DNA from: Pyrenochaeta sp. MPI-SDFR-AT-0127
Lineage: Eukaryota > Ascomycota > Dothideomycetes > Pleosporales > Cucurbitariaceae
Assembly (NCBI GenBank): GCA_020747015.1
Contig: JAGTJM010000021.1
Location: 534,374 to 598,373, forward strand
Length of the DNA: 64,000 bases
Direction: 5' to 3'
In this document: positions 32,558 through 43,369 of the stretch, piece by piece
How the letters are laid out: each line of letters starts with the position of its first letter
How positions within the stretch are numbered: position 1 is the first letter of the stretch
The notes under the pieces: generated by a model
The model's input: the letters and a program-made list of their open reading frames with translations, nothing else
Databases searched by the model: none
Told to the model about the DNA's origin: nothing
Program-made: the position numbers and the translations under genes

Positions 32558-33073
32558 TGTGTGTGCAATCTGTCGGGCGTAGAGGGACTTGGGTGGAGTA
32601 AAGAAACAGGTCCGTAGAATCCAAATACTTGGCTCTTAAACCATGCGCGCAAGAAGCTGGCTGCACAAGACTCCGGACTCCGCGCAAAAAAGTATAGTGA
32701 ACACCGTCCTTTTCGTCTCGAACGCCGCACGTTCAAGTCGGAATTGGCGCGCAAGGGTCCAGGCCCGAAGACGGCCGATCACCGATTACTAACGAGCGCC
32801 AGTCTGTCATATGCACTTACCCGTTCCGTCTTTTACCTGCACCTTTCCTTGTGGATTTCTGGCAATCTTTCCAGAAACCTCCCTTTTTCCTTGTACATAG
32901 CTATACTTTCCTGATGGCCCACGTTCTCTATTTCGGTTCCTCTGCCTAGAGAGCGCCTGCCGCATTTCATTGTTTGTCATATCCCGTACCCTTATCTGGC
33001 TTAGGAAAAAACCTCCGGTTGTCCGTAGTTAAACAAATTTCTTTTGTTTTAGTTTAGAAAAGCTCTCACCACC
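32558..33073. promoter_or_regulatory. Divergent promoter region of MAP1 and BNA4
   Basis: 516 bp between two start codons, with a T-rich pyrimidine tract close to BNA4 (33030-33060). No specific site recognised. Confidence 0.45.
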
Positions 33074-34623
33074 ATGCCTCAAAAAGTTGTGGTTGTTGGA
33101 GCGGGACCAGTGGGCTCTCTAGCAGCCCTCTACGCGGCGGTACGTGGGCATAATGTGGAAGTCTACGAGTTGAGACCAGGTAGGCCATCATGAGTAGAAA
33201 TGTCTTGCCATCAGTGGTCTGACAAAATGTAGATCTTAGGGACCCAGACACCCTACCCCTCAACTTCTCCAAGTCCATTAATCTAGCCCTTTCTGAGAGA
33301 GGAATCAACTCTCTCCGGGAAACGGGTCTGTCAGACCTTGCAGACGCGGTCCTAGCAGAGACCTTTCCTATGCATGGCCGTATGATTCACATGAGAAAGA
33401 ACGGCGAATATATCCGACAACCACAGATATACGATGCTAGAGGAAGGGTAAGCTCCGTCTCACTCAATCATTTATCTTTCTCTGATTTTCAACAGTGCTT
33501 GTTGGCTATGGATCGGACAGGACTCAACACGACCCTTCTCGACTACCTTGAGGCCATGCCTAACGTTAAGCTCTTCTTCAACCATAAAGTAGTTGGTGTA
33601 GACTTTCGAAGACGAGTTGCATGGTTCGAGCATCGTACCAAGTCTATCGAAGAACAAGGTGACGAATTTGAGATGAATTTCGACCTCATGATCGGCGCCG
33701 ATGGAGCTCACTCAGCTGTGCGATACCATCTAATGAAGTTCGTTCCCATGTCGTTTCAGCAAGAGTACATTGACAAACTTTGGTGTCAATTCCATGTACC
33801 ACCGACGCCAGAGGGAGAGTTCCGGATACCTCCAAATTATCTACACATTTGGCCTCAAGATGAATCTATGTTTATTGCGCTTCCGAATCTGGATAAGACT
33901 TTCACCTCGACCCTTTTCTTAACCAGAAGTGGCTTCGAGGATCTGGACGCTTCAGGTAAAGTTGCCGAATACTTCTCAGAAAAGTTTCCTGGCGTAGTAC
34001 CAGATCTTATCACCGAGGAGGAGCTCTGTGAACAATACGCGACAAATCAACATCTACCTTTAATATCTATCAAATGCTCGCCATACCACTACGGAGACTC
34101 TGGTGTAATTGTGGGAGATGCCGCTCACGCCATGGTTCCTTTCTATGGACAAGGAATGAACGCTGGGTTAGAAGACGTTCGTGTACTATTCGAATTTCTC
34201 GACAAATACCCCAGTGATCGGTCCAAGGCACTAGATGAGTTTACGAGAGAACGAACACCTGATGCGCACACCATCAACGATCTTGCCTTGGGCAATTATC
34301 GTGAAATGGCATCCGATGTCAAAAAGCCGCTGTACCTGCTGCGAAAGTGGGTTGAGGAGCAACTGTACATCTACCTACCAAGCGCAGGGTGGGCCACTCA
34401 ATACTCGCGGGTTACCTTTAGCAATATGAGGTATTCTGAAGTGAAGCAAGCAGCGCAAAAGCAAGCAAAGATACTCAACGGTGTTGTTGGCCTCGCAATT
34501 TTCTCGATTGTCAGCTCTACATTCTGGTTCGCCCGGTCTGGAGGCATTCAGCAGGCTAAGATGGGCATCTTGAGATCTATCTGCTGGAGTGCACAGCGCG
34601 CGCAAAGGCTGATACAGGGTTGA
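33074..34623 (+). CDS. BNA4: Kynurenine 3-monooxygenase
   Basis: Exons 33074-33179, 33233-33447 and 33496-34623 give 482 residues. It hydroxylates L-kynurenine to 3-hydroxykynurenine with NADPH and FAD on the outer mitochondrial membrane, feeding de novo NAD synthesis. The first residues form the FAD dinucleotide fold (VVVVGAGPVGSLAALYAA). The blocks GINSLRETGL, MHGRMIH, GADGAHSAVR and VGDAAHAMVPFYGQGMNAG are family hallmarks. The C-terminus ends with a hydrophobic helix (VVGLAIFSIVSSTFWF), as in membrane-bound KMO. The second intron is 48 bp, divisible by three and open in frame; keeping it would insert 16 residues before LLAMDRTGLN, so the spliced form, which matches the family, is preferred. 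Confidence 0.95.
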
Positions 34624-36536
34624 GTGCGCATTTTGTGATATCAGGTCGCGCCAGGCGCGTCACATTAGATTTGCAGTTCTGCATTAGACACGCGAAATTC
34701 TGAACCTCTTCAGGCTTCTCGACTCCTCTACCTCTTCTCTTTCAATATAGAGTCAACTTAATGCTCTTAAATGCTATTAATTGGTTTCTTTCTACTAAAA
34801 CAAGGCAAAATTACTTCTACCCTTGACGATTGCCAGCGCATATGCCTAGCCGATGCGCCGATACCGTGCATAAAGTCTGGAGGCGACAATTTCCTCCTTC
34901 ATTCCCCAGTATCTCAGACTTGCCGGCAAGCAAAGGACTACAGAATTCCATTTCTTGGTCGAGCGCCCACGACTTATGACACATAACCGATTCGAGGCTG
35001 AACAAGTTCAACAAACTAATGTGTGAGCAAGGTTCATTAGAGTCGACAATCACAACAAATCTTGTTACAAAATGCTTTCCATGAGTTATTCGAGATAGTC
35101 CTAGAATTATTGCTCTCTGTGTACCCTGCAATCGACAATGGTCTCGTGAAAGGATCATCATGAGATATCGAAGATTCAGAAGAACGTGGGTGGTCAATCG
35201 CAATCGATCATTACTTTACAACAAAGCATGCGTCACAGACTCCGCTCTTCATTTGTTTAGAAGTATTATAAGGTTCTAGAAACTTTGATTAGGACTAAGT
35301 AAGTATGTAAGCTAAGGGATTAGATCTTTATTTGCGCGAGAAGGATAATAGGCGGTTGATGAGTTACGCGGTTTTGCCTACTAAACCAATATTGCGCCTC
35401 TACTACGTGAAGGGGAGTTTAAAATGACCTAACGTCTTTGCCCAGCCTGGCAAGGCTCAGTTTTGAAGGTAACAGCTAGATAAACTAAGAAATATCCTGC
35501 CGTAAAGCGGATCGAGACCTTGATCGAAGACGGCGTTAAACCTCGAGAAAGAGAAAACTATGGCCGTTTAGCAAAGATTCCGTCCGGAGTCGGTTCTGCA
35601 TCCACTACTAATGGGCTGTATTTTATTTTTATTCTAATTCATACCCAATTTGATGGTCTGTCCAGCTGTTTTAGTGCAATGGCCCAGTTGCACGGTAAGT
35701 TGCAGTTTGGATACCAAATTTCTTAGTGAAAACTTGCCATAAGGATAATGAGAAATAGATTCTCCCGTCCCAGACTAGCAATAACACCCATCTGGAAGCC
35801 GTTCCCATCGAAGTTGTACATTTGGTCTTCTAGTGTCCCATACTTTGGAATAATATTTCGTACGAGGTCAGACAACGCCTAGATTATGCCAGGACCTTCG
35901 CATGCTACCTGCTGGTAGTCATACTTGCGATTGTACTTTGTACAAAGTATTTCTTAGCGATTGATAAGGTTGCTGGCCTACTTTTGGCAGACAGCTTGGG
36001 GCTTAGGTTTAGTCCGCGTGTGGGGGATAAGATTAACGGTTCCTTATACGACTCAGATTCGGGGAGGAAATTCTCGCGCTAAGGTCTAGGATACGTCGCA
36101 CGATTGAGCTGCTTGACGGAGGTTTTTGTAATAAACCTAAATTACATGCTTAGATGGCTAAAGAAGCTCTGCCCTCAGTCGTGGAATGAGAGGATGAGGA
36201 TATGTTTATGCTACTGTAGTTGAAATATGCTCGTACGCGATGCGCAGCAATGTGAACTCCGCGCTAAATGCATGATGGATAGAAGGTAAATAAGATTGGG
36301 TAGAGAGCTACTTAGAAGCTATATATACTAAGTACTATACTATCATATTAAAAAGTGAATTAAAGATAGACACGTCTTGCTAGATAGACAAATAATCAGA
36401 TACTGATTTCCGAGCTAATGCCTGTTCAGCATAGGTAAATATATGTAGCGTCGTAAGAAGTTACAAGGTAGTAAACAAAAAGAGACTTAGAAGTTATGTA
36501 GGATTTAGGCGTTGGGAAGCAGCGTTGTTCCTAGCC
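34624..36536. repeat. TA-rich, stop-dense island, probably a RIP-decayed repeat
   Basis: This 1.9 kb region is visibly richer in A, T and TpA steps than its neighbours (for example around 34745-34800 and 36300-36500), is full of stops, and has no supported coding frame. The look fits repeat-induced point mutation of an old transposon, as known in filamentous ascomycetes. I recognise no transposase, terminal repeat or target duplication, so the element type stays open. Confidence 0.45.
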
Positions 36537-38171
36537 CTATGCATGCGCCACCTTCCAGCCGCCTGGCATGAGGCGGGTGAATACCATGTCTGGATCATAC
36601 TGGTGCCTGATGTTCTTCATTTTCTGCAGATTGTCCGCACCAAAGCTCGCAAACACATTCTGCCAGCGATCTGCATCATTCAGGTACACGAACTCATCCT
36701 TCCAGCCCTTAGCCTCCAGCTGTGCCGCAATTTGCTCGCCCCACGTCTTCGAAAACTCGTCGATGACGACATCATCCTTGGCCTCCAGCCAGTTGTACGT
36801 CTGAATGCACCAGATGAACGGTCCCTCGGCAGCATCCAGTCCCATGGGGTTCCCACCATTCGCTTTGCTCGCCTCTACGAACCTGCGCCCAACAGGCAGG
36901 GCTACCAAGCCAACACTGATGCCGGCAAGGCCGGTCAATCGCGATCGCGCAGCCGCAAAGAGGTCATCATGCACCAACTGCAGCGCATCTCGACTCACGG
37001 CCTTTACAGAAACGACCGAAAAGCGTGTGCGTGAGCCCAGATTAACGGGCACGCCGCCGTACAGCGAGCGCGAGAAGTCGAAGACAGTGGTGCGCTGCAG
37101 GGGGTTGGCGCCGTTAGTCGGCTCCAGCAGCGCACCGCCGGTCCAGTTCTGCAGTACGTCCGGGGTGCTGTCGTCCCCACCATAGAACAGGTAGGACGTA
37201 TATGAGAAGTCAGGATTGGCGGCCGGGTTCCAGGTTGCCGTCGCCTCAACACCGCCACGCGTATCGGCGTCGCCGTGGACAGCTTGCGAGTACACGGAGG
37301 TGATCCAGGCAGCCCTTTGCGTACCCGTGTAGGTGCCGACACCAGCGTAGATAGTGCCGGTCGGGTAGGTGAGCATGCGGAAGGTGGTAACAAGAGCGAA
37401 TGAGTTGCCACCGCTCTTGAGAGACCAGTAGAGATCCGGGTAGGAGGTTTGCGTAGCAATAACGATGGAGCCATCAGCGAGGATGCACTGGGGTGGGCTG
37501 TTAGCTGATGTTGTTAGAGGGAGAGGGGTGGTGCACCTCATATTCGACGACGCTGGTGCTGGAGAAGCCGAGCTCGTTGCTCATGAACGTCATCCCGCCG
37601 CCGAGGACGTGTCCGGAGACGCCAACAAGACCGAGACGCGCGCCGACGGTAGTTAGGTTGTATGGCTGCAGGAAGCCGTACACGGCGTCCCAGTCGTTAC
37701 CGGCTCCAATTGAAACCATGGACTTGTCGTCGGAGATGGAAACGGCCTTAATCTTATTCAAGGAAATAAGAGCGCCTGTAGAATTAATATTCGCGTAGCC
37801 TGTTATCGGCATTCCTCCCTGGCCCCTAACCGCGAAGGGAGCATTGAATCGCCTGAACGTCTTAACAGCTGCGGACACCTCTTTCGCGCTGGCCGGAGTG
37901 AAGATACAGGCTGGACTAAGAATGGAACTATTGGACCAATAATCTGAAGTAGCAATATGAGTGGGCTGCTTGTAATGGCTATGCGGAAGGCGGCTGACCT
38001 ACCTTGGCGTATATCTTCATACACAGCGGAGCTGGGGAAAAAGACAGAGTCTGTGTATGTATCTGCTAGTGAGTTGCAGGCTTTCGATATACCTGTGAAC
38101 GGGGATTTGGAAGTGAAAGGATTTCCTAGCACCGCGCTGGCCATGAAAACCCCAAGAAAGTGTGAGTACAT
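36537..38171 (-). CDS. Secreted FAD-linked oxidoreductase, berberine-bridge-enzyme-like
   Basis: Exons 38003-38171, 37537-37943 and 36537-37487 give 508 residues. An N-terminal signal peptide (MYSHFLGVFMASAVLGNP) suggests secretion. The FAD_binding_4 (PCMH) domain is clear: DYWSNSSILSPACIFTP, the flavin region, and ARLGLVGVSGHVLGGG. The C-terminal half has substrate-domain blocks and the BBE-type ending (QKMKNIRHQYDPDMVFTRLM). Family members usually bind FAD through a His in R-x-G-G-H; here that region reads FAVRGQGGMPITGYANI, with Gly at residue 100 in the His position. The second linkage, a Cys in the V-G-x-x-x-x-x-C or GxCxxVG loop, is also not seen. So FAD may be non-covalent, and activity may differ. 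The substrate (carbohydrate, alkaloid or polyketide) is unknown. Confidence 0.9.
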
Positions 38172-38954
38172 GATTTTCTGAATGCTGGAGTGGTAGTGAG
38201 CGAGATTGGTAGCAAGCGGAAGCTGATTGCGGTGGTGAAATATTTCCTGCTCTTCATTGCACCCTTATATATCGTCTTCTCGCTGAATTACTCGGCCATG
38301 CACGTTCCATATTGAAAGTAGTGCTTGCCTCTTATCGGACCTTGTCAATCGACTAAGGCTGCACTCGTATTGTCTTCCGTTGATTGATATTTCGAGAGAA
38401 GGCCGGACGAGGCCCCTCTCCATTAGAATTATCAGCTCGAGTTGCTCAAATGGACGTTAACAAGGCCACCTTATTCCTTGGTACAACTAAATTACTAACA
38501 ACCGGGCAGCGTGGAATCGCGTGTGAATTGGGTAGTCGATTTGCTAATCAAAGTAATAGGATTGATATTTCTTGGGTTGTGGCTTTCACCGGCGATTTTC
38601 GTCCGGCTGGTTGGTGTAGGGGCGGCCCACAAGAGAATCATCGCGTGGTCGGCCGCACCGTGCTTGCTCGGGTGTACGCTGCATAAGGAATTGGCATGCC
38701 TGTTGCAAGCTCAGGGCCTGTTCTGTTCCTCCTTTTTTGAGCGCCAGGTCTCCTAATTAGGCGCCATCTCTTTTTTTCTTCTCGAAAATTGGAGTTGAGA
38801 AATAGTGTGTTACGACCCAGCCAGCAGGGCGGGGCACAGCCACCTCAAGTACCGAAGGGTCTGCATGGATTAATCAGGTGACCCTAATCACGTAACAGTC
38901 TACGAGCCTACGAAGTTGCCGATATAGCTTAGGACATGTTCGGTTGCTCTGTTT

Positions 38955-39299
38955 TAGGTCGAGCATATTCGGAGGGCGTAGGGGGAACTTCCTCTGCAGC
39001 TGCAGCGTGCGGTAAGTTATTGGGTGAGAGGTAACTGTACTGTATTTCAATTGACTCTGTCTTACTACGTACGGGATGGATCTCCTTATATAGGAGTAGT
39101 AGAGCTTTGGCCTTACGACCTCAGCTCTATGTGTCATGTGATTGCGCAGTGAGATATCATGTGACTGCGCGCGACAGCCTCAGCGTACAGCGTACGTTTA
39201 GAGGGAACATTTTCGCTATTCGGCCTCCGACGTCACCTCATTTGGTTCAGCTGTTCCCTCCGAATAGCGAAAATTCTTCCTCCGAATATGCTCGACCTA
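38955..39299. mobile_element. MITE-like element, 345 bp, perfect 21 bp terminal inverted repeats
   Basis: The left end 38955-38975 starts TAGGTCGAGCATATTCGGAG, and the right end 39279-39299 is its exact reverse complement over 21 bases. Both ends carry TA outermost, so a TA target duplication flanking GGTCGAGC... repeats, as in Tc1/mariner-derived MITEs, is possible. Near the right end a second inverted repeat (39201-39223 with about 39260-39282) shares ATTTTCGCTATTCGG-type sequence and could form a hairpin. No coding capacity. A copy search across the genome would be decisive. Confidence 0.65.
39127..39173 (+). repeat. Two-copy imperfect direct repeat inside the MITE-like element
   Basis: TCATGTGATTGCGCAG and TCATGTGACTGCGCGC follow one another about 25 bp apart, joined by a GAGATA spacer. 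They lie within the inverted-repeat element and may be part of its internal structure. Confidence 0.5.
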
Positions 39300-39907
39300 G
39301 TTGTACTGTTGTATAAAAGCTATTGTAAAGGCCTATACTACTCGTGATAGACTACACGTGACCTAGGTTACCTGAGACTCCGTTGGCGTGTCGGCGCATA
39401 AAGTGTAACGTTCCCCGCCTTCTAATTGGGTATCGTAACATTATACAGCTTGGTCAGAGTAGTCAGGAATTGCCCTCCTCTAGGTGTATCTTCTGTAATA
39501 TAGGTTGGTAGTCTCGGTTGCACCGTCTAGCTCTCGCAAAGGTGTGTAAATACTTCGTCTAAGGTGTTTGTGCAGTACGATCCCGGGCGCCAAAGCAATC
39601 CCTTTGGCCCACTCCAGGCTCTGGTGTTGCACAGGTAATATATCCTTCTCGATTCAAGATCAAATGATCTATTGAAGCAATATCATTACTGCTCTGCCTC
39701 ATTCTTGAATCTGGTTTCTGGGTCATATGAGGTCTAAATTTGGGAGACTTCATATGATAGATAGCACCGGTCCACTTTCCTTCCATACCATCGTCATTCC
39801 GGGCAGCAAGAGTCTTGTGGGACATTTGGAATTCTATGCGCGATCTATTCTTGCCTGAATGAATTTGGCATCACAGTAAGCCATACAAGCTCCACAAGCC
39901 TGACGCA

Positions 39908-39927
39908 CCCCACATATTGATGTGGGG
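39908..39927. repeat. Perfect short hairpin
   Basis: CCCCACAT, loop ATTG, then ATGTGGGG. It lies in non-coding sequence; no adjacent gene tells what it does, and it may be chance. Confidence 0.4.
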
Positions 39928-40769
39928 AAGGATTCGGAGCGAGCCTGCCCGCCACAACTTGGCATTATTGCTCGCCTTGTCTTTTCTCGGACTTCATGCA
40001 GTTAGCAACAATGATCTAGATGCGCAGGACCATCGCTTGCGGGATACTTCAAGACTTCAACCGCACACCAGTGCTCGTCTGCTTGCTTTCAATCTGTATT
40101 TGCTGTATGGTGAATCCACCATCCTCGTCTACCAGGGTGGAAAAAATATTTACATTTTTCGTTTTGATATTTTTCCAGCTGCGTGGCAAGCCATCGGCTA
40201 TTGTTCCTCCTGACCAATATTTGTACCATCTATCCTACACTCTACACACTATGCGGGTAAATACGCGAACCTCTCACAACGCATCCATTGACCATTATAC
40301 GTTGAGGCTTGACCTTCCAGAAACGGCGGTTTCGCCGTAGCAGCATGGATACATTCACCCAGGCCATGCGGTTCTGGCTTCGTGTGATAATCAAACGGTT
40401 TCTTTTGGGCTATTCCACGCTTCCTGTTGGCGTGCCACCATCTCAAGACCTTGCACCCGGGTTGGAATGAATGCAGTCACGCGTGGTCGAAGCCCGAACC
40501 TGGGTTTCTATTCTGGTTTATCGTGCACACCAGCTTGTTTATCGCCGCCTGCATTCCGACGGACCCGGAATGAACAGATTATAAAATGGCCGCTTGGCGA
40601 ACCTCAGTGGTACTAATACATTATCTTTTCGCTCCGAAAACTACCCGTAACACAATCTTTCTGCTCCTTCAGCTTCCAAGCTCAGATTTCTACGTGACTA
40701 CAATTCACTTTACCGATTAGTTACCTTGTCTAGCTCAAATTCCCTCGACTGAGCGCCACCATAGCCAAA

Positions 40770-41567
40770 ATGCGTACCACTTTTGGTCTGGTAGCTCTGA
40801 CTGGTCTAAGTGAGTGCGCCGCAGTCCATCACTGAGCATTTCTGCTTACACCTTGTTCAGCCGTTGGAAGACCATCGCAACACTATGATAACCTGGCACC
40901 TCGCGCTGTTTCTTATGTTGACCAAGAGACTGGCTTCACATTCTCAGAAACCAAGGCAGCAGCGACTCTATCCGCCAATATTATCTACCGCATAGCTACT
41001 CCAGCAAATGTCCCCGCCGGCCAGCCGTACGATATTGTAATCCAAGCTGTTGCTCCCAATTCCCTCGGCTGGGTTGGGCTTGCTTGGGGCGGCAGCATGG
41101 TTCGCAACCCACTCACAGTATCTTATCCCAATGGCCAAAAACCAACCGTATCTTCTCGTTGGGCAACGTAAGTCTGTGTCAACTACAATATCGTACTGGT
41201 CACTGACCTGCGCAGCGGACACTCGACGCCTCAGGCATACACTGGTGCAACATATACGCCGCTCAGTTTTGGGAACAAGTCCAATGGTACCCATTGGCAG
41301 TACACTGTCAAATGCACTGGCTGCACCACATATACCGGCGCTTCAGGAGTGACACGTATCGATCCCCTTTCCACCAGGCGCCTGGGGTATGCATGCTCCC
41401 AAAACAAAGTTTCAAATCCTTCTTCAACCACAGCCACCATTCCTGTTCACGATGTCTACAATTACATCACACACGATTTTTCGGCTGGAGCAAACTCAAA
41501 TTTCGCGGCCCTTCTGAACCGAAATGGTATTTCGGGTGGGGAGACTGGAAATGCAACCAAGAAATGA
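40770..41567 (+). CDS. Secreted cytochrome domain of cellobiose-dehydrogenase type (AA8/CDH-cyt)
   Basis: Exons 40770-40809, 40861-41167 and 41216-41567 give 232 residues. A short signal-like start (MRTTFGLVALTGL) is followed by a DOMON-type cytochrome b fold: SLGWVGLAWGGSM with the candidate axial methionine at M93, and later VHDVYNYITHDFSAG, where the first His is the likely second heme ligand. No flavin domain, cellulose-binding module or further membrane helix follows, so this is a stand-alone AA8 domain. Known AA8 domains pass electrons from dehydrogenases to lytic polysaccharide monooxygenases or iron. The downstream secreted DUF1996 gene is on the opposite strand, convergent. Confidence 0.85.
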
Positions 41568-42166
41568 TGAACAGAGCACGGGGCGATTTGAGGCAGAAGA
41601 AGATTTATGAGCATGTAGATTTACATTCGTTGAACATATTGTGTTAGCTAGGATACATTAAATGCATCCAAAAAAATTGTGTATACGCTTTCAGACTCTG
41701 CATCACGCAAGATGCGACCAGCCCAAGACCAGATATCCTGGGCCTTCGCCAGACCTTTGACATCCATACGTCATCAAGTAACATAATGATGCAAACTTGG
41801 CATCTTCAAAGGCGATAGCAACGTATTTTTTTACACCATGTGCCCTCAATAGATGACAAGAACACACGATGCAACAAGGCTCTCCTTGGCTGTCGCTTAA
41901 AAGACCGGTTGGAACCATCGAGGCTGAATCCTTGGTTTATATTGCATAATAGTTCACATGAAGCTTTCAATAATCTAGGTACAGCAATTTGAATATATCA
42001 TTTTGCTATCTTGGTAGAGTTGTACAATTGCTCAAACAATTTAAAAACGAGTGCTTCGCAGAAGCCGCCGCGCCTGAATGTCCACTGCCTACGGAAGGAA
42101 CAACCGGAGAAACTGAATGAGTTATATTGGATGAAGTGCAGTCTTGAATGCGGGAACGAGAAGATA
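41568..42166. other. Convergent intergenic region
   Basis: 3' regions of the AA8-type and DUF1996 genes. Small frames at 41703-42273 have no coding character. Confidence 0.5.
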
Positions 42167-43369
42167 CTATGCCTTGATAGACTTGTCACCGAGTGGCATC
42201 TCCTTGAGCCCTGTGTCCGATATATTAGCGGGGTCTTGGTAGGGTGAGATATAGTTTGACTTACAGCCGTCAACCTCCTCAGGTGCTTGTTGCTTCTTCT
42301 TGCAGGCGTTGTATTGGGCGGGTTGTTGGACGGTAAGACCGGCCTTGGGGCAGGCGGTGTTCAGGTTGCATTGGTTGTCCATGGCTAATTGCAGAGAATT
42401 GCCTTCCCAGCCGAACACGTAGTCACCATGGGCAGCAGAACCACTAATGTAAGAGTCAGCCAAAAGATTGATCAGAAGATAAGCACCCTTAAGAAACGTA
42501 CCCGAGATTCATGGAATAGACAAATGGAGCAGAGCCGTCCGTGGGCCACAAAGACCTGTCGGCGAACTTGTTGACGTCCCACATGAGCTCGTACATGACC
42601 TGAGGAAGCTTAACAGGATGTGAGGATGGGCAAGCACCACCGCCGTTGGCGCCGGATCCTTGACCGTAGGCAACGTGGGCTTGATGGTCTGGAGAGTCGA
42701 GGTTTTTGCCATCCCAGCAAGTGGGGAAGATAATGGTTTGACGGATAAGCTTGCATTTGGGGTCCGCCGGGATCGCAACAGTGTCGCTTCCAGTGCAAGG
42801 GGCGCCACCGACGAACGTACTCTCGCTCGCTGATGTCCAGCATCGATGGCAGATATTGGCTAGCTTCACCTTACTGTTGTCGGTGTTGGTGGCTGAGCCA
42901 GCAAGCATACGGAAACCCTTCTTGAAGGCAGTAGTCTTGCCACTAGGGATGTAGTAAACATCGAGACCGCCATCGTTGATGAGCTTTCCTTGTGGTCCGC
43001 CGTTCCCAATCTGGGGCACTCGACTATGACAAATTAGTGGACGTCATTTCTATTACATGACAGCTCTTACGTGTATCTTCCGTCCTTGGCCTTGAAGAAC
43101 ATGACTGCGGTCCAGTAGTTCGACTTATCCTGGACAAAGCTGCAGGAAGTGCATTTGGAAAGTGTTGCAGGGTCCTGAGATGGGTCCATAGTGACATTGA
43201 AAGCGTCACCTCCAACGATCTGATGAAGATGGGGAGTGTACTTCATGCCAGGGTTGACAAGTGGATCTGTTCGTTCGACGACAAGCTGCGAGCATGCGAA
43301 CCGCAACATGTTCTGAGCGGCGGCATTTTGCGCAAGCGCCGCAGCAGAAATGATGGTAGTCCACTTCAT
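42167..43369 (-). CDS. Secreted DUF1996-domain protein
   Basis: Exons 43071-43369, 42502-43023, 42265-42443 and 42167-42210 give 347 residues. A signal peptide (MKWTTIISAAALAQNAAAQ) is followed directly by the DUF1996 start (MLRFACSQLVVERTDPLVNPG) and the conserved PHLHQIVGGDAF block. Further family marks are the cysteine-bearing QTIIFPTCWDGKNLDSPDH stretch, HPVKLPQV and the YVFGWEGNSLQLAMDN block. The last 44 bp exon adds WLKEMPLGDKSIKA. DUF1996 proteins are secreted fungal proteins of unsettled function, often upregulated on plant material. No WSC or cellulose-binding domain is attached here. Confidence 0.92.

Larger units (their letters stand above)
38172..40769. other. 2.6 kb non-coding region containing a MITE-like element
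   Basis: No supported gene. Small frames on both strands lack domains. It contains the inverted-repeat element at 38955-39299 and a 20 bp perfect hairpin at 39908-39927 (CCCCACAT/ATGTGGGG with loop ATTG). Confidence 0.5.
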
